From Natronosalvus vescus (GTDB lineage: Archaea; Halobacteriota; Halobacteria; Halobacteriales; Natrialbaceae), in assembly GCF_023973145.1 (NCBI RefSeq), contig NZ_CP099546.1, positions 2,480,001 to 2,544,000 on the forward strand: a stretch of 64,000 bases of DNA. The letters run 5' to 3'. The notes below the pieces were generated by a model that had not been told where the DNA came from, did not search any database, and was given only the letters and a program-made list of their open reading frames with translations. Shown here piece after piece: positions 43,884 to 52,561 of the stretch (positions are counted from its first letter, which is position 1; each line of letters opens with the position of its first letter). Made by a program: the position numbers and the translations under genes.

Positions 43884-44006
43884 ATGACCGAGAGTGGTAT
43901 GACCGAGAACTGGCAAGCGCTGTTCGAGCGCGGGGCGACGTTCGACGTCGATCGGGAGGCGATCGCGACGGCGCTGGCAACGCGGCGGGAGGACGACGAT
44001 GCCTGA
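43884..44006 (+). CDS. 40-aa acidic protein upstream of PIN-like gene
   Basis: The small frame encodes MTESGMTENWQALFERGATF, then DVDREAIATALATRREDDDA. It is soluble, acidic and helical. Its stop overlaps the start of the next gene (ATGCCTGA, 43999-44006), so the pair is translationally coupled. An internal ATG at 43899 would shorten it by five residues. The arrangement, a short acidic protein before a PIN-like protein, resembles a toxin-antitoxin pair, but neither sequence has a proven member I can name. Unknown function. Confidence 0.55.
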   Translation: MTESGMTENWQALFERGATFDVDREAIATALATRREDDDA

Positions 44007-44472
44007 GCAGCCGAACCCGGCCCGGGTGGTCGCCGACGCGGACGTGCTCGCGGCCGATGTCTTCCTCGGCGGGCCGGCCCGGGAGGCCATGGATCAGGTT
44101 CGGCGTCACTCCTGGGTCGAGCTGGTCGCCTCCGACGAGTTGCTTGCGGATACGGAAGCGATCGTCGCCGAGCTGGGGGATCGCGACCTGGCGGCGGCCC
44201 ACCGCGAGCGACTCGAGGCCGAGCGCGTCCGGGTCGAACAGCCACCGGGGGATCACCCCGCGCTGGCTTCGGCCTACCAGGGCCGGGCCGCCCACCTGCT
44301 GTCGTTCGACGACCGGCTCACGTCGGCGAAAGCCGGGCTCACCCTCCAGCCACGGGTGTCTGTGAGCGTGCGGCCGCCCGACGCGTTCGCCACGCTGTTC
44401 GATCCCGAGAGCCTCTACGAGGCAGTCGAAGGCGGTTCGTATCCGGGGCCGGATCGGAATCCGCGCGCGTGA
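43999..44472 (+). CDS. PIN-like domain protein of unknown function (157 aa)
   Basis: The N-terminus reads RVVADADVLAADVFLGG, the strand and first Asp pair of a PIN-like domain, followed by WVELVASDELLADTEAIVAEL and a late acidic segment LLSFDDRLTSAKAGL where a second metal-binding Asp pair could sit. It is a haloarchaeal family without assigned function. It overlaps the 40-aa gene at its 5' end. A nuclease role, possibly as the toxin of a pair, is inferred. There are no membrane segments. Confidence 0.65.
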   Translation: MPEQPNPARVVADADVLAADVFLGGPAREAMDQVRRHSWVELVASDELLADTEAIVAELGDRDLAAAHRERLEAERVRVEQPPGDHPALASAYQGRAAHLLSFDDRLTSAKAGLTLQPRVSVSVRPPDAFATLFDPESLYEAVEGGSYPGPDRNPRA

Positions 44473-44565
44473 GCGGTCGTCAGTAATCGGCTGGGGCTTG
44501 TGAACCGGTGCTCGAGCAGCAACTGGCAGCGAGGCCGCGAGCGATGTCGCTCGGTCTCGAGACGC

Positions 44566-45402
44566 TCACTCCTGTTTCCGCCAGGGAATCACACCGGGGA
44601 CGACCACCCACCGTCCGAAGCGACGCCGCAGGCGATGGGGGAGCAGGCGGGCGAACGTGGCGAGGATCCGGTTTCGGCGGCCGGGAATCACCATCCCGTC
44701 ACCGCGCTTTGCGCCCCGATAGCCCGCCGCCGCGACCCGTTCGGGGGTGAGCATGAATCGACGCTCAAGCCACGACGACCCCCGACCGCTGCGGTCGTGG
44801 ATGCCCGTCGAGACGGGCCCGGGACAGAGGGTCGTGACGGTGACGCCTGAATCCCGGCACTCCTCGGCGATGGACTCGGTAGCGGAGACGAGCGCGGCCT
44901 TGCTCGCGTGGTAGCCGGCCATGTACGGCCCCGGCTGGAAGGCGGCCGTCGAGGCTACGGTGAGGATGAGCCCGTCGTTTCGCTCGCGCATGGGCGGCAG
45001 AAACTGGCTGATGAGCGCGAGCGGAGCTTCGACGTTGACCCGCAGGAGGTTACGTTCGGTCTCGAGGTCACTCTCGGCATACGGGCCGTAGGTCGCCGTG
45101 GCGGCGTTGTTCACCAGGGCGTCGATCCGGATCTCGCGTTCGAGGAGGTGATCGCGGATTCGCTCGGGGGCGTCGGACTCGACGAGGTCGATCGAAATCG
45201 CCGTGACGGCGACGTCGTACTCGTCGTGGAGGTTCCGGGCCGCTGCCTCGAGTCGTTCCTCGTCTCGAGCGACCAGCACCAGCTCCCAGCCGTCGGCGGC
45301 GAACTCGGCGGCCAGGGCGCGACCGATGCCGCGGCTACCGCCGGTGATGAGGGCCGTTTTTGGGTGGCGCTGGTCGCTCGAGCCCGACTCCTGAGTGGGC
45401 AT
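44566..45402 (-). CDS. Short-chain dehydrogenase/reductase
   Basis: The 278-aa classical SDR has all marks: TALITGGSRGIGRAL (residues about 16-30, Rossmann motif TGGSRGIG), NNAATATYGPY (NNA motif), SSTA-like VASTAAFQPG and the catalytic YHASKAAL with Tyr and Lys four apart. A C-terminal basic extension (LPHRLRRRFGRW) suggests membrane contact. The substrate is unknown; the family includes ketone and fatty-acyl reductases. It is a lone leftward gene. Confidence 0.88.
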   Translation of the reverse strand: MPTQESGSSDQRHPKTALITGGSRGIGRALAAEFAADGWELVLVARDEERLEAAARNLHDEYDVAVTAISIDLVESDAPERIRDHLLEREIRIDALVNNAATATYGPYAESDLETERNLLRVNVEAPLALISQFLPPMRERNDGLILTVASTAAFQPGPYMAGYHASKAALVSATESIAEECRDSGVTVTTLCPGPVSTGIHDRSGRGSSWLERRFMLTPERVAAAGYRGAKRGDGMVIPGRRNRILATFARLLPHRLRRRFGRWVVVPGVIPWRKQE

Positions 45403-45812
45403 GCTCGAGGGTAGGAGGGTGGGATCGAAAAAGCGCGGGGGTTCTCGTGTGTGTGGATCTATTGGGTTGGGCGTGCTGCGAACAATCGAATCGCAGTGTA
45501 ATCACCGCGAAAGCCCCTGGCACGCTCGACCCACCGGGGCTCCATGCGCGCGCTCGCGTCGCTCGCGTGCTTTAGTCGCCCGGGAGGGATCGACCGCGCC
45601 AGCCCCTTTCATTCCCACCCATGTCAGCTGGCCGAACAGGCATTGCGGGTGGGAATGAGGGGCTTTCGCGGTGTTCGATGCGGTTACAGATCAGTCTGTG
45701 TGTACGCTGACCACCACTCTTTGACCACTATTGATTCGAACTTTCAGTCGTTGACCACGCACGCGAGGACTCGAGCGTATGAGCTGAGAGCAGTACGACC
45801 TGAACCGGATCG
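45403..45812. other. Intergenic region with a 171-bp palindromic element
   Basis: No gene is supported. CACCGCGAAAGCCCC (45503-45517) is the exact complement of GGGGCTTTCGCGGTG (45659-45673). Inside, CCCC-TTTCATTCCCACCC (45603-45620) pairs with GGGTGGGAATGAGGGG (45647-45662). The right arm is continuous where the left is split by about 85 bp, so the element is a large imperfect hairpin. It could be a transposon remnant, a MITE or a structured RNA. Confidence 0.55.
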
Positions 45813-46418
45813 TCAGCGTTCGGCGTACCAGTCGGCGAACGTTGCCAGGGCGCGTCCGCGGTGGGAGATGGCGTTTTTCTTCGCGGCGGTCATCTCCGCG
45901 AGCGTCTGGCCGTTGTACTCGAAGATTGGGTCGTAGCCGAAGCCGCCCTCGCCGCGGGGGGCGACGAGCGTTCCGGCGACCGAGCCCTCGAAGGTTTCGA
46001 CGCCGTCGGCGTCGGCGTAGGCGAGGACGGTTCGGAAGTGTGCCCGGCGGTCGTCCTCTGCTTCGCTTTCGGCGAGTCGCCACAGCCGTTCGACGCCGAC
46101 GGTGTGCTGGACGTAGGCCGCGTAGGGGCCGGGAAAGCCGCCCAGCGCGTCGACGAACAGGCCGGTGTCGTCGACGAGGACGCCCTCGAGGTCGCGATCC
46201 GGATCGTCCTCTCTGAGGGCGTCGTAGGCCTCTCGAGCACCTCGAGTGGCGATGTCGGCGAGCTCGTCGCTCTGGATTTCGGTGTAGTCGTAGCGTACCT
46301 GTTCGACGTGTGCCAGGCCCTCGAGGTACTCGCGGGCTTCCTCGACTTTGCCCTCGTTGCTGGTGACGAATTTGATCGTCGGGATCGAGGCCGAGGTCGG
46401 GTTCGCGGTCGGGGTCAT
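45813..46418 (-). CDS. rdgB: XTP/dITP diphosphatase (non-canonical purine NTP pyrophosphatase)
   Basis: The enzyme removes deaminated purine nucleotides (ITP, XTP). The 201-aa protein has the family landmarks IKFVTSNEGKVEEA near the N-terminus, LVDDTGLFVDALGGFPGPYAAYVQ and the late GGFGYDPIFEYNGQTLAEM with SHRGRAL. The start at MTPTANP follows an alternative nine codons upstream. It is divergent from the VOC gene, with about 100 bp between starts. Confidence 0.93.
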   Translation of the reverse strand: MTPTANPTSASIPTIKFVTSNEGKVEEAREYLEGLAHVEQVRYDYTEIQSDELADIATRGAREAYDALREDDPDRDLEGVLVDDTGLFVDALGGFPGPYAAYVQHTVGVERLWRLAESEAEDDRRAHFRTVLAYADADGVETFEGSVAGTLVAPRGEGGFGYDPIFEYNGQTLAEMTAAKKNAISHRGRALATFADWYAER

Positions 46419-46518
46419 ACTCGATGGCCTGTCTGGGAGGGTCAAAGCGTCGTCGGTTGCCGTCGTCCAGATCGCCGTCTCCGCTATTCTTTTGCCGCCG
46501 GCGACTGAGGATTCGGAT

Positions 46519-47283
46519 ATGGACGCAACGCTCGATCACGTTATGCTTCGCGTCGAAGACCTCGAGGAATCGCTGGAGTGGTACCAGACGCATCTGGACT
46601 ACGAGGAGAAGGGCCGCTGGGAGGCCGACACCTTCACCAACGTTTTCCTCGGATCGGCGGACATGCACGACGACGGCTCGCTCCTCGAGCTCACGTACAA
46701 CCACGACGGCCGGAGCTACGAGATGGGCGACGCCTGGGGGCACATCGCCGTTCGGGTTCCGGAGGACGAACTCGAGTCGAGCTACCAGCAGCTGATGGAC
46801 GAGGGCGTCGAGGACTACCGCGATCCGGAGTCCTGCGGGAACCGCTACGCCTTCGTTCAGGATCCGGACGGGCACGAGATCGAGATCGTGAAGCGCGACT
46901 ACGGCGCGAAGTGGTCGCTCGATCACACGATGATCCGCGTCGAGGATGCGACTGAGGCGCTCGGCTACTGGACGCGGACGTTCGAGTACGACGAGATCGG
47001 TCGCTGGGAGGCCGACACCTTCGCGAACTACTTCGTGCAGCGCGAGGGGGCGGCCGACGAGGAGATGACCGTCGAGCTGACGTACAACTACGACGGGCGG
47101 AGCTACGAGATGGGCGACGCCTGGGGCCACCTGGCGGTTCGGGTCGACGACCTCCACGACGTCTGGGAGCAGGTGCTCGAGCGCGAGAGCGAGGACTATC
47201 GCGATCCGGAGTCCTGTGGGGATCGGTACGCGTTTACGAAGGATCAGGACGGGCACGAGATCGAGATCGTGACGCGGGATTGA
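46519..47283 (+). CDS. Two-domain VOC (glyoxalase-like) protein
   Basis: The 254-aa protein is a tandem duplication of one VOC domain: residues 1-125 and about 130-254. Matching segments include LDHVMLRVEDLEESLEWYQTHL / LDHTMIRVEDATEALGYWTRT, GRWEADTFTN / GRWEADTFAN, and SYEMGDAWGHIAVRV / SYEMGDAWGHLAVRV. Each half ends in an EIEIV strand, with His/Glu metal sites of glyoxalase I type. A lactoylglutathione lyase-like or methylglyoxal role is likely; haloarchaea use gamma-glutamylcysteine rather than glutathione. ATG 46519 follows a strong promoter-like TTCTTTTG box. Confidence 0.85.
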   Translation: MDATLDHVMLRVEDLEESLEWYQTHLDYEEKGRWEADTFTNVFLGSADMHDDGSLLELTYNHDGRSYEMGDAWGHIAVRVPEDELESSYQQLMDEGVEDYRDPESCGNRYAFVQDPDGHEIEIVKRDYGAKWSLDHTMIRVEDATEALGYWTRTFEYDEIGRWEADTFANYFVQREGAADEEMTVELTYNYDGRSYEMGDAWGHLAVRVDDLHDVWEQVLERESEDYRDPESCGDRYAFTKDQDGHEIEIVTRD

Positions 47284-48003
47284 GGCGGTTTCAGGAGGGT
47301 TCGTTTTTTGACGGTGGATCGGTGGCCTCGAGTCCTGTGTTTAACTCTTGGTGCTGGGTTGGCTCGAGTCGCCGTACCGATTCAGGATACAGGGCTGGCT
47401 CGAGTTCTCGGTCTGATTCGGTACGCTATGTGGGCTCGAGCATTCGTTCGGGATCGCAGGGACGGGTTGGGTCGTAGCGACATCTCGGCTGCGTAGACGA
47501 GTGTCGAGTCTGCGCTCCCGATGGGAGTCGGTCGGTCGCGTCTCCACCCTGATGGGTTTCCCACACTCTCAGACGCGTTCGAAACTGTGAGCGTGCGACG
47601 TTCCTGATTGTCTCGAGTCCGGAGACTACACTTTCATTTTCTGATCTCTGGGATGGGAAAAACTACGCAAACCGGTGTTTATATCGCTCGAGCGACGCGT
47701 TTTGCCGGTGTTTCGTGCTGTCAGCCTCGCTGAGTGTTTCACGCTCGACAGTCACGGGACTTTATATGTGATCTCGCGGTGATTTGTCGATCACGTCTCG
47801 AGTAATACAGGCTTACACTGCTCCTCGAGGCCATTTGTGTGGGTTTCGCACACCCCAGACCCACCACAAAGCATTTATAATTATAGGCCATCGGTATCTA
47901 ATACCCCTACCCAGGGTGACAGTAGTAAGTAGGGCCTCACACACGGTAATGTGTGATTGGGCACGAACGATACTGTTGCCGTAACAACAATACAACGATA
48001 ACA
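47284..48003. promoter_or_regulatory. Long upstream region and 5' leader of the S-layer gene
   Basis: The 720 bp contain no gene. The left half has GGCTCGAG-type repeats about every 35-45 bp (47356-47440). A BRE/TATA-like CACAAAGCATTTATAATTATAG lies at about 47866-47886; initiation about 25 nt later leaves a 5' leader of about 100 nt. In that leader, TCACACA (47937-47943) and TGTGTGA (47950-47956) form a perfect 7-bp stem with a 6-nt loop. Repeats TGTTTCxxGCT-like at about 47711-47750 may be regulatory. S-layer genes need strong, controlled expression. Confidence 0.6.
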
Positions 48004-50400
48004 ATGACAGGAACGAAACAGAAAGTTAGCTCAGCCCTGATGGCTGTGCTGATGGTGCTTTCCGTTGTTGCCATCGGTGGCGCTGCCTTCGCAGGCTCCG
48101 CTGCTGCTGCGCACAATGACGGTGAGCGCACAACCACATTTGAGAATATCTCCTCAGATGAGGACTATTACCAGGGACAGACTATCAACGTAACCGAACT
48201 CGGTGCTAACGCTGACGCGGTTAACGTCATCGAAGGTACAAGTGGCAGCGAAGGTGACAGAGTGACCACGCTCCGTGTGAGCGATGAGTCCGTCACCCTT
48301 AGCTCCGCTCTGACCGAAGACCTCGATGGTCCGTACTACCTCGAGGTTGAGTACGATGACACGACCGCTGACGAAGACTCGAGCACCATGTGGTTCAGTG
48401 AGCAGGTCATTGAGGTTGACTGGGACTCTGAGGAAGTCAATGCTGGCTCCTCCGCTACCCTCAGCTACGATGATGTTAGCGACCAGCCACGCGACGAAGT
48501 TGACCTCTACGTGAGTGCCGAGGACGCTGACGGCGATGCTGTCAGCGCCGAGGATCTCAACGCAACCTTCGGTGACGCTGCTGACACCATGGAAGACGTT
48601 GATGACGCAGTCGTGATCGAGGGTCACACCGCTGACGAACTCGACGCCGACTTCACCGGCTGGGCCGAGGGCGACTACACGTTCACCGTGAGCGTCTCGG
48701 ACACCACCGCTGAGGACACGGCAGAGATCAGCGTCGGTGAAGCACCTGACTTCGCAACCAGCTTCAGTGCTGACAACTACGACGGTATCACCGGCGACTA
48801 CGTCGAGTTCACCGTCGAATTCGATGGTGGTGACTCCGCAAACGTCACGATCTTCGACGACAGTGAAGAATACTACGAGGCTAACCTGACGGTTGAGGAC
48901 GGCAGCGGTGACGGCGAAGTCACCGTCCGTATGAACACGTACCTGGCCGGTCAGGGCGGAACTGATGCCTTCGAAGCTGTTGACGAGGACGACACTGTTA
49001 CTGTCGAAGACGACAACAGCCTGGAGGAATACGACGATGCGCGCCTCCCAGCAGACATCCTCGAGATGCACGTCTTCCCAGACGGTGAGACGGAGGACGA
49101 GGATGACATTGCGTTCATCACGCTCGAAGCCGGCTCCGTTGGCGACCTGAACACCTACGTTGTCTCCGAGCCTGCTGCCGATGACGATCTCGAGGACATC
49201 CTCGAGAACGCGCTCGAGCGCAACAACGTCGCTGAAGGTGACCACCTCGTCTTCGAAGTTGAGGCAACCGGTCTCTACGGATACCTCGACGCTGATGACT
49301 TCGACGACGACGAAGGTCTCGAGATGATCTTCCAGGACACTGAGGAGCCACGATTCGGCTCGGCTGACTCGGTCAACCTGAGCGACGCTATCTCCGCCGA
49401 ATGGGCGGAAGTCCACACGGACGCTGACAGCGGCGCGTTCTACGTCGTCGTTGATCAGGAAGCAAGCAACGCTAGCGTTGACCAGACCTGGGACGTGACG
49501 TTCAGCATCGACGCTGACGAGAACGTATACCACGACGAGGACGTCGAAGTCTCGGACACCTTCTCGGTTGAAGAGCGCTCCGTCGAACTCGTCGGCGACT
49601 TCGACGAGGACGACCGACTCCAACTCACCCATTCCGATGAAGCAGTCATCGAGGGTGAGACCAACATCGCCCCCGGTGGAGACAACGCTGAGTTCCGTCT
49701 CCGCTTCGCCGAGAGCGTCGCACGCACGTCCGCTGACGTCAACGATGACGGCTCCTTCGCCGCCACCGTTGACCTGAGCGACCGTGCAGTTGGCGACGAG
49801 TTCGAAATCCGAACCACGCTCGGTGACGACCGGATCTACAACGACGCAGTCGTCGTGGACGCCGAGCCTGAGCCAGAAGCTCAGTTCGAAGCCACGCACG
49901 ACGTAACCGTTGACGAGGACACGGCCAACATCGACGTCGAAGTCTCCAATACTGGTGACGCCGACGGCGAGACCACGGTCGAGTTCGTCTTCGACGGCGA
50001 GTCCGTGATCGACGAGGAAGTGTCCCTCGAAGCAGGTGCCTCCGAGGCATTCAGCGAAGCAGTCGCTGACCTCGAGGACGGTACCTACGACTGGACGCTC
50101 TCCCTCGACGGTGAAGAACTCGACAGCGGCTCCGTCGACGTCGAAACTGAGGCCCCTGACGATGACGAGGCCCCTGACGACGACGATGACGAAGCCCCTG
50201 ACGACGATGACGATGACGCGGCACCTGACGACGACGATGACGACGATGCCGCACCTGACGACGACGACGATGACGATGTCGTCGACGACGACGATGACGA
50301 CGACGAGACCGATGACGACGGTCAGCCCGGATTCGGTGTCGCCGTCGCCCTCGCAGCCCTGCTCGGAGCCGCCATGCTGGCACTCCGCCGTCAGGACTAA
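48004..50400 (+). CDS. csg: S-layer glycoprotein
   Basis: This is the main cell-surface lattice protein. The 798-aa product has a signal peptide (KVSSALMAVLMVLSVVAIGGAAFAGSAAA), a large acidic extracellular region with at least seven N-glycosylation sequons (for example NIS, NVT, NAT, NLT, NLS), and a C-terminal anchor QPGFGVAVALAALLGAAMLALRR of PGF-CTERM type, handled by archaeosortase. The pre-anchor stalk is almost pure Asp with Ala-Pro (about residues 717-775) where some relatives have Thr-rich O-glycosylated stalks. Codon use is richer in GCT and GTT than neighbours, typical of a highly expressed gene. Confidence 0.93.
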   Translation: MTGTKQKVSSALMAVLMVLSVVAIGGAAFAGSAAAAHNDGERTTTFENISSDEDYYQGQTINVTELGANADAVNVIEGTSGSEGDRVTTLRVSDESVTLSSALTEDLDGPYYLEVEYDDTTADEDSSTMWFSEQVIEVDWDSEEVNAGSSATLSYDDVSDQPRDEVDLYVSAEDADGDAVSAEDLNATFGDAADTMEDVDDAVVIEGHTADELDADFTGWAEGDYTFTVSVSDTTAEDTAEISVGEAPDFATSFSADNYDGITGDYVEFTVEFDGGDSANVTIFDDSEEYYEANLTVEDGSGDGEVTVRMNTYLAGQGGTDAFEAVDEDDTVTVEDDNSLEEYDDARLPADILEMHVFPDGETEDEDDIAFITLEAGSVGDLNTYVVSEPAADDDLEDILENALERNNVAEGDHLVFEVEATGLYGYLDADDFDDDEGLEMIFQDTEEPRFGSADSVNLSDAISAEWAEVHTDADSGAFYVVVDQEASNASVDQTWDVTFSIDADENVYHDEDVEVSDTFSVEERSVELVGDFDEDDRLQLTHSDEAVIEGETNIAPGGDNAEFRLRFAESVARTSADVNDDGSFAATVDLSDRAVGDEFEIRTTLGDDRIYNDAVVVDAEPEPEAQFEATHDVTVDEDTANIDVEVSNTGDADGETTVEFVFDGESVIDEEVSLEAGASEAFSEAVADLEDGTYDWTLSLDGEELDSGSVDVETEAPDDDEAPDDDDDEAPDDDDDDAAPDDDDDDDAAPDDDDDDDVVDDDDDDDETDDDGQPGFGVAVALAALLGAAMLALRRQD

Positions 50401-51091
50401 CGTCGTAACCTAACCACCGGATTCACTCCGGCCCGCGGTTTCACTTTTATTGAACGCTACACTTCGTAGCCGCAGTACTATCCTCCATAGCGACCGCTCA
50501 CCGCGAGTCCTGGCGTTGCTTCGAGTAACGGGTGCAGGACGTTAGCGAAACCGCACTGTTCCGTCTCGCCGTTTCACCCTATCCGATGACCTAGCCACCG
50601 ATACACCACTCTCGCCTGCTCGATCCTCGATCGCCCCCAACAGCGGCTCACGTTCGTCCCCGACAGCCGGCTCGAGTGGGTCGATCGCGATCAAGATGGG
50701 TCACGCTATCGGATGGCGTGTTCCGCAACTGTTCCGCTATTTTCATTCATCACGCGTACCCGCGCGAGGATCTGAGTCAGGTCGTGATGAATGGACGTGT
50801 ACGGTGGATCGTGATGAGTAGACGAGTATGATGGTGGAGAGATCGATCAAGTAGCTGTCCATCACACTCGAGCCTCACGCGGACACTACTACAGACACGG
50901 TCGGGCACCTAACAGACACGACTAGGAACGCTCCACGGTACACCATCGCAACTGGCACAATTCGGATCGACGGCTCGAGCAACTCGGATCCGACTCGCTA
51001 CAGTCGCTAACCAGCGTTAACACACGCACCAAACGCGCACCAAATACACACTACAACCGCAACACAAACCGAACCTCGATCCAGGCCCCAA
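50401..51091. other. Region downstream of the S-layer gene, no gene supported
   Basis: This 690-bp stretch has no convincing frame. Just after the stop, GCGGTTTCACTTTTATTG (about 50436-50453) is a T-rich transcript-end candidate. A short imperfect repeat TCGTGATGA..GGACG occurs at about 50789-50835. The rest is rich in CA runs. Both flanking genes converge here, so it may hold transcript ends and nothing more. Confidence 0.5.
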
Positions 51092-52468
51092 TCAGTCGTC
51101 GGCCGCCGGCACGTCCGCTGTCTCCTCAAGCTCGCTCTCGCGCTCGCGCTCGAGATACTCTAGATACTCGTCGGCGTCGATTGCCGCCTTCGAGCCCATA
51201 CCCGCCGCGGTCACGGCCTGCTGGTAGTGGAAGTCGACAACGTCACCTGCACCGAAGATGCCCTCGACGCCCGTCGCCGTCTGGCCGCCACCGTCGCCTC
51301 CGCGGGTCTGGAGGTAGCCCTCCTCGTCGAGTTCGACGCCGGTGCCCTCGAGGTACGCCGTGTTGGGGGTGTGGCCGATGGCGAAGAAGACCGCGCCGAC
51401 CTCGAAGTCGAACTCCTCGGTTTCGGGATCCTCGAGGCGGTCGGTGGGGTGGCCCAGTTCGTTGCGCACGAGGGTGGCGTGGTCGATGCCGTCCTCCGGC
51501 GAGCCGTGGATCTCGATCACCTCGGTGTTCTTCATGATCTCGATGTTCCCGTCCTCGACGTGCTCGTGGACGCGGTCGATCCAGTAGTCCTCCGCGCGGA
51601 ACTCCTCGCGGCGGTGGGCGATGTAGACCGTGTCGGCGAACTTCGTGAGGAAGGAGGCTTCCTCCATGGCGGCGTCACCCCCGCCGACGACGAGCATGTC
51701 CTCGTCGCGGAAGAACGCGCCGTCACAGGTCGCACAGGTCGAGAGCCCGTAGCCCATCAGCTCCTCCTCGCCGGGGATGCCGAGGGTGCGGGCGCTGGCA
51801 CCCGAGGCGGCGATGACGGCGTCCGCGGTGTACAGGTCGCCGTTGGTCAGCTCGACGCAAAACGAGCGGTCGGAGGCGCCGGCTTCGTGGGCGGCGTCAC
51901 GGCTCTCCGCCCGCTCGGAAACGCGCTGGACGTCGGTGACGATGCCGTTTTTGAACTCGGCACCGAACTGGCGGGCCTGGGCTTTCATGTTGTTCACCAG
52001 CTCCGGGCCGCTGATTCCGTCGGGGAAGCCGGGGTAGTTGGCGACGTCGGTCGTCAGGGTAAGCTGGCCGCCGGGTTCGTCGCCCTCGATCACCAGGGGG
52101 GCGTTGTTCGACCGACCGGCGTAGATTGCAGCGGTCAGGCCGGCGATGCCCGTCCCGGCGATGAGCAGGCGTCGGTGCTCGACGATCTCGCAGTCGGGGC
52201 GTTCGATCCCGAGTTTCTCGTCGAGTTCGCCGGTCTCGTCGAGGGCGCTGGTCTCGTCCCAGCCGCCGACGAGCTCGTCGTCGATGAACACCTCGGGGGC
52301 GGTCTTTCGCCCCTCGGCGCGCTCGACCATCTCCTCGAACAGGTCGTCGTCGCCGGTGACGTTGTAGGTCTCGTACTCGATGCCCTTGGCGTCGAAGAGA
52401 TCCTTCGCCTTCTCGCAGTAGGAACAGTCATCTTTGGTGTAGATTTCGACTCGAGGCTGGTCGCTCAT
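51092..52468 (-). CDS. Glutaredoxin-thioredoxin reductase fusion protein
   Basis: The 458-aa protein joins a glutaredoxin-like domain (residues about 5-85, with redox pair CSYC at 15-18 and TAPEVFIDDELVGG) to a full thioredoxin reductase (from about 93) with FAD motif GTGIAGLTAAIY, redox CATC in STCATCDGAFF, NAD(P)-binding VVGGGDAAMEEA and the late GIFGAGDVVD. The reductase could pass electrons to its own glutaredoxin part or to a partner thioredoxin. The C-terminus is acidic. Single gene, convergent with the S-layer gene. Confidence 0.9.
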   Translation of the reverse strand: MSDQPRVEIYTKDDCSYCEKAKDLFDAKGIEYETYNVTGDDDLFEEMVERAEGRKTAPEVFIDDELVGGWDETSALDETGELDEKLGIERPDCEIVEHRRLLIAGTGIAGLTAAIYAGRSNNAPLVIEGDEPGGQLTLTTDVANYPGFPDGISGPELVNNMKAQARQFGAEFKNGIVTDVQRVSERAESRDAAHEAGASDRSFCVELTNGDLYTADAVIAASGASARTLGIPGEEELMGYGLSTCATCDGAFFRDEDMLVVGGGDAAMEEASFLTKFADTVYIAHRREEFRAEDYWIDRVHEHVEDGNIEIMKNTEVIEIHGSPEDGIDHATLVRNELGHPTDRLEDPETEEFDFEVGAVFFAIGHTPNTAYLEGTGVELDEEGYLQTRGGDGGGQTATGVEGIFGAGDVVDFHYQQAVTAAGMGSKAAIDADEYLEYLERERESELEETADVPAADD

Positions 52469-52561
52469 GTTCTACTGTTCGGCGAACACGGCGTAAAGCC
52501 TTACGTTCGCGGAGCGCGTTTCCCGCCCGGCCGCCTAGCGGAAGCGAGGCACACAAACGAC

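Noticed and set aside
48154-49899. 581-codon frame on the - strand within the S-layer gene
   Set aside because: A by-product of the Asp/Val-rich S-layer codons; no protein-like features.
50155-50320. Repetitive GAC/GAT run as a CRISPR or tandem element
   Set aside because: It is the coding sequence of the poly-Asp S-layer stalk; no spacers or leader.
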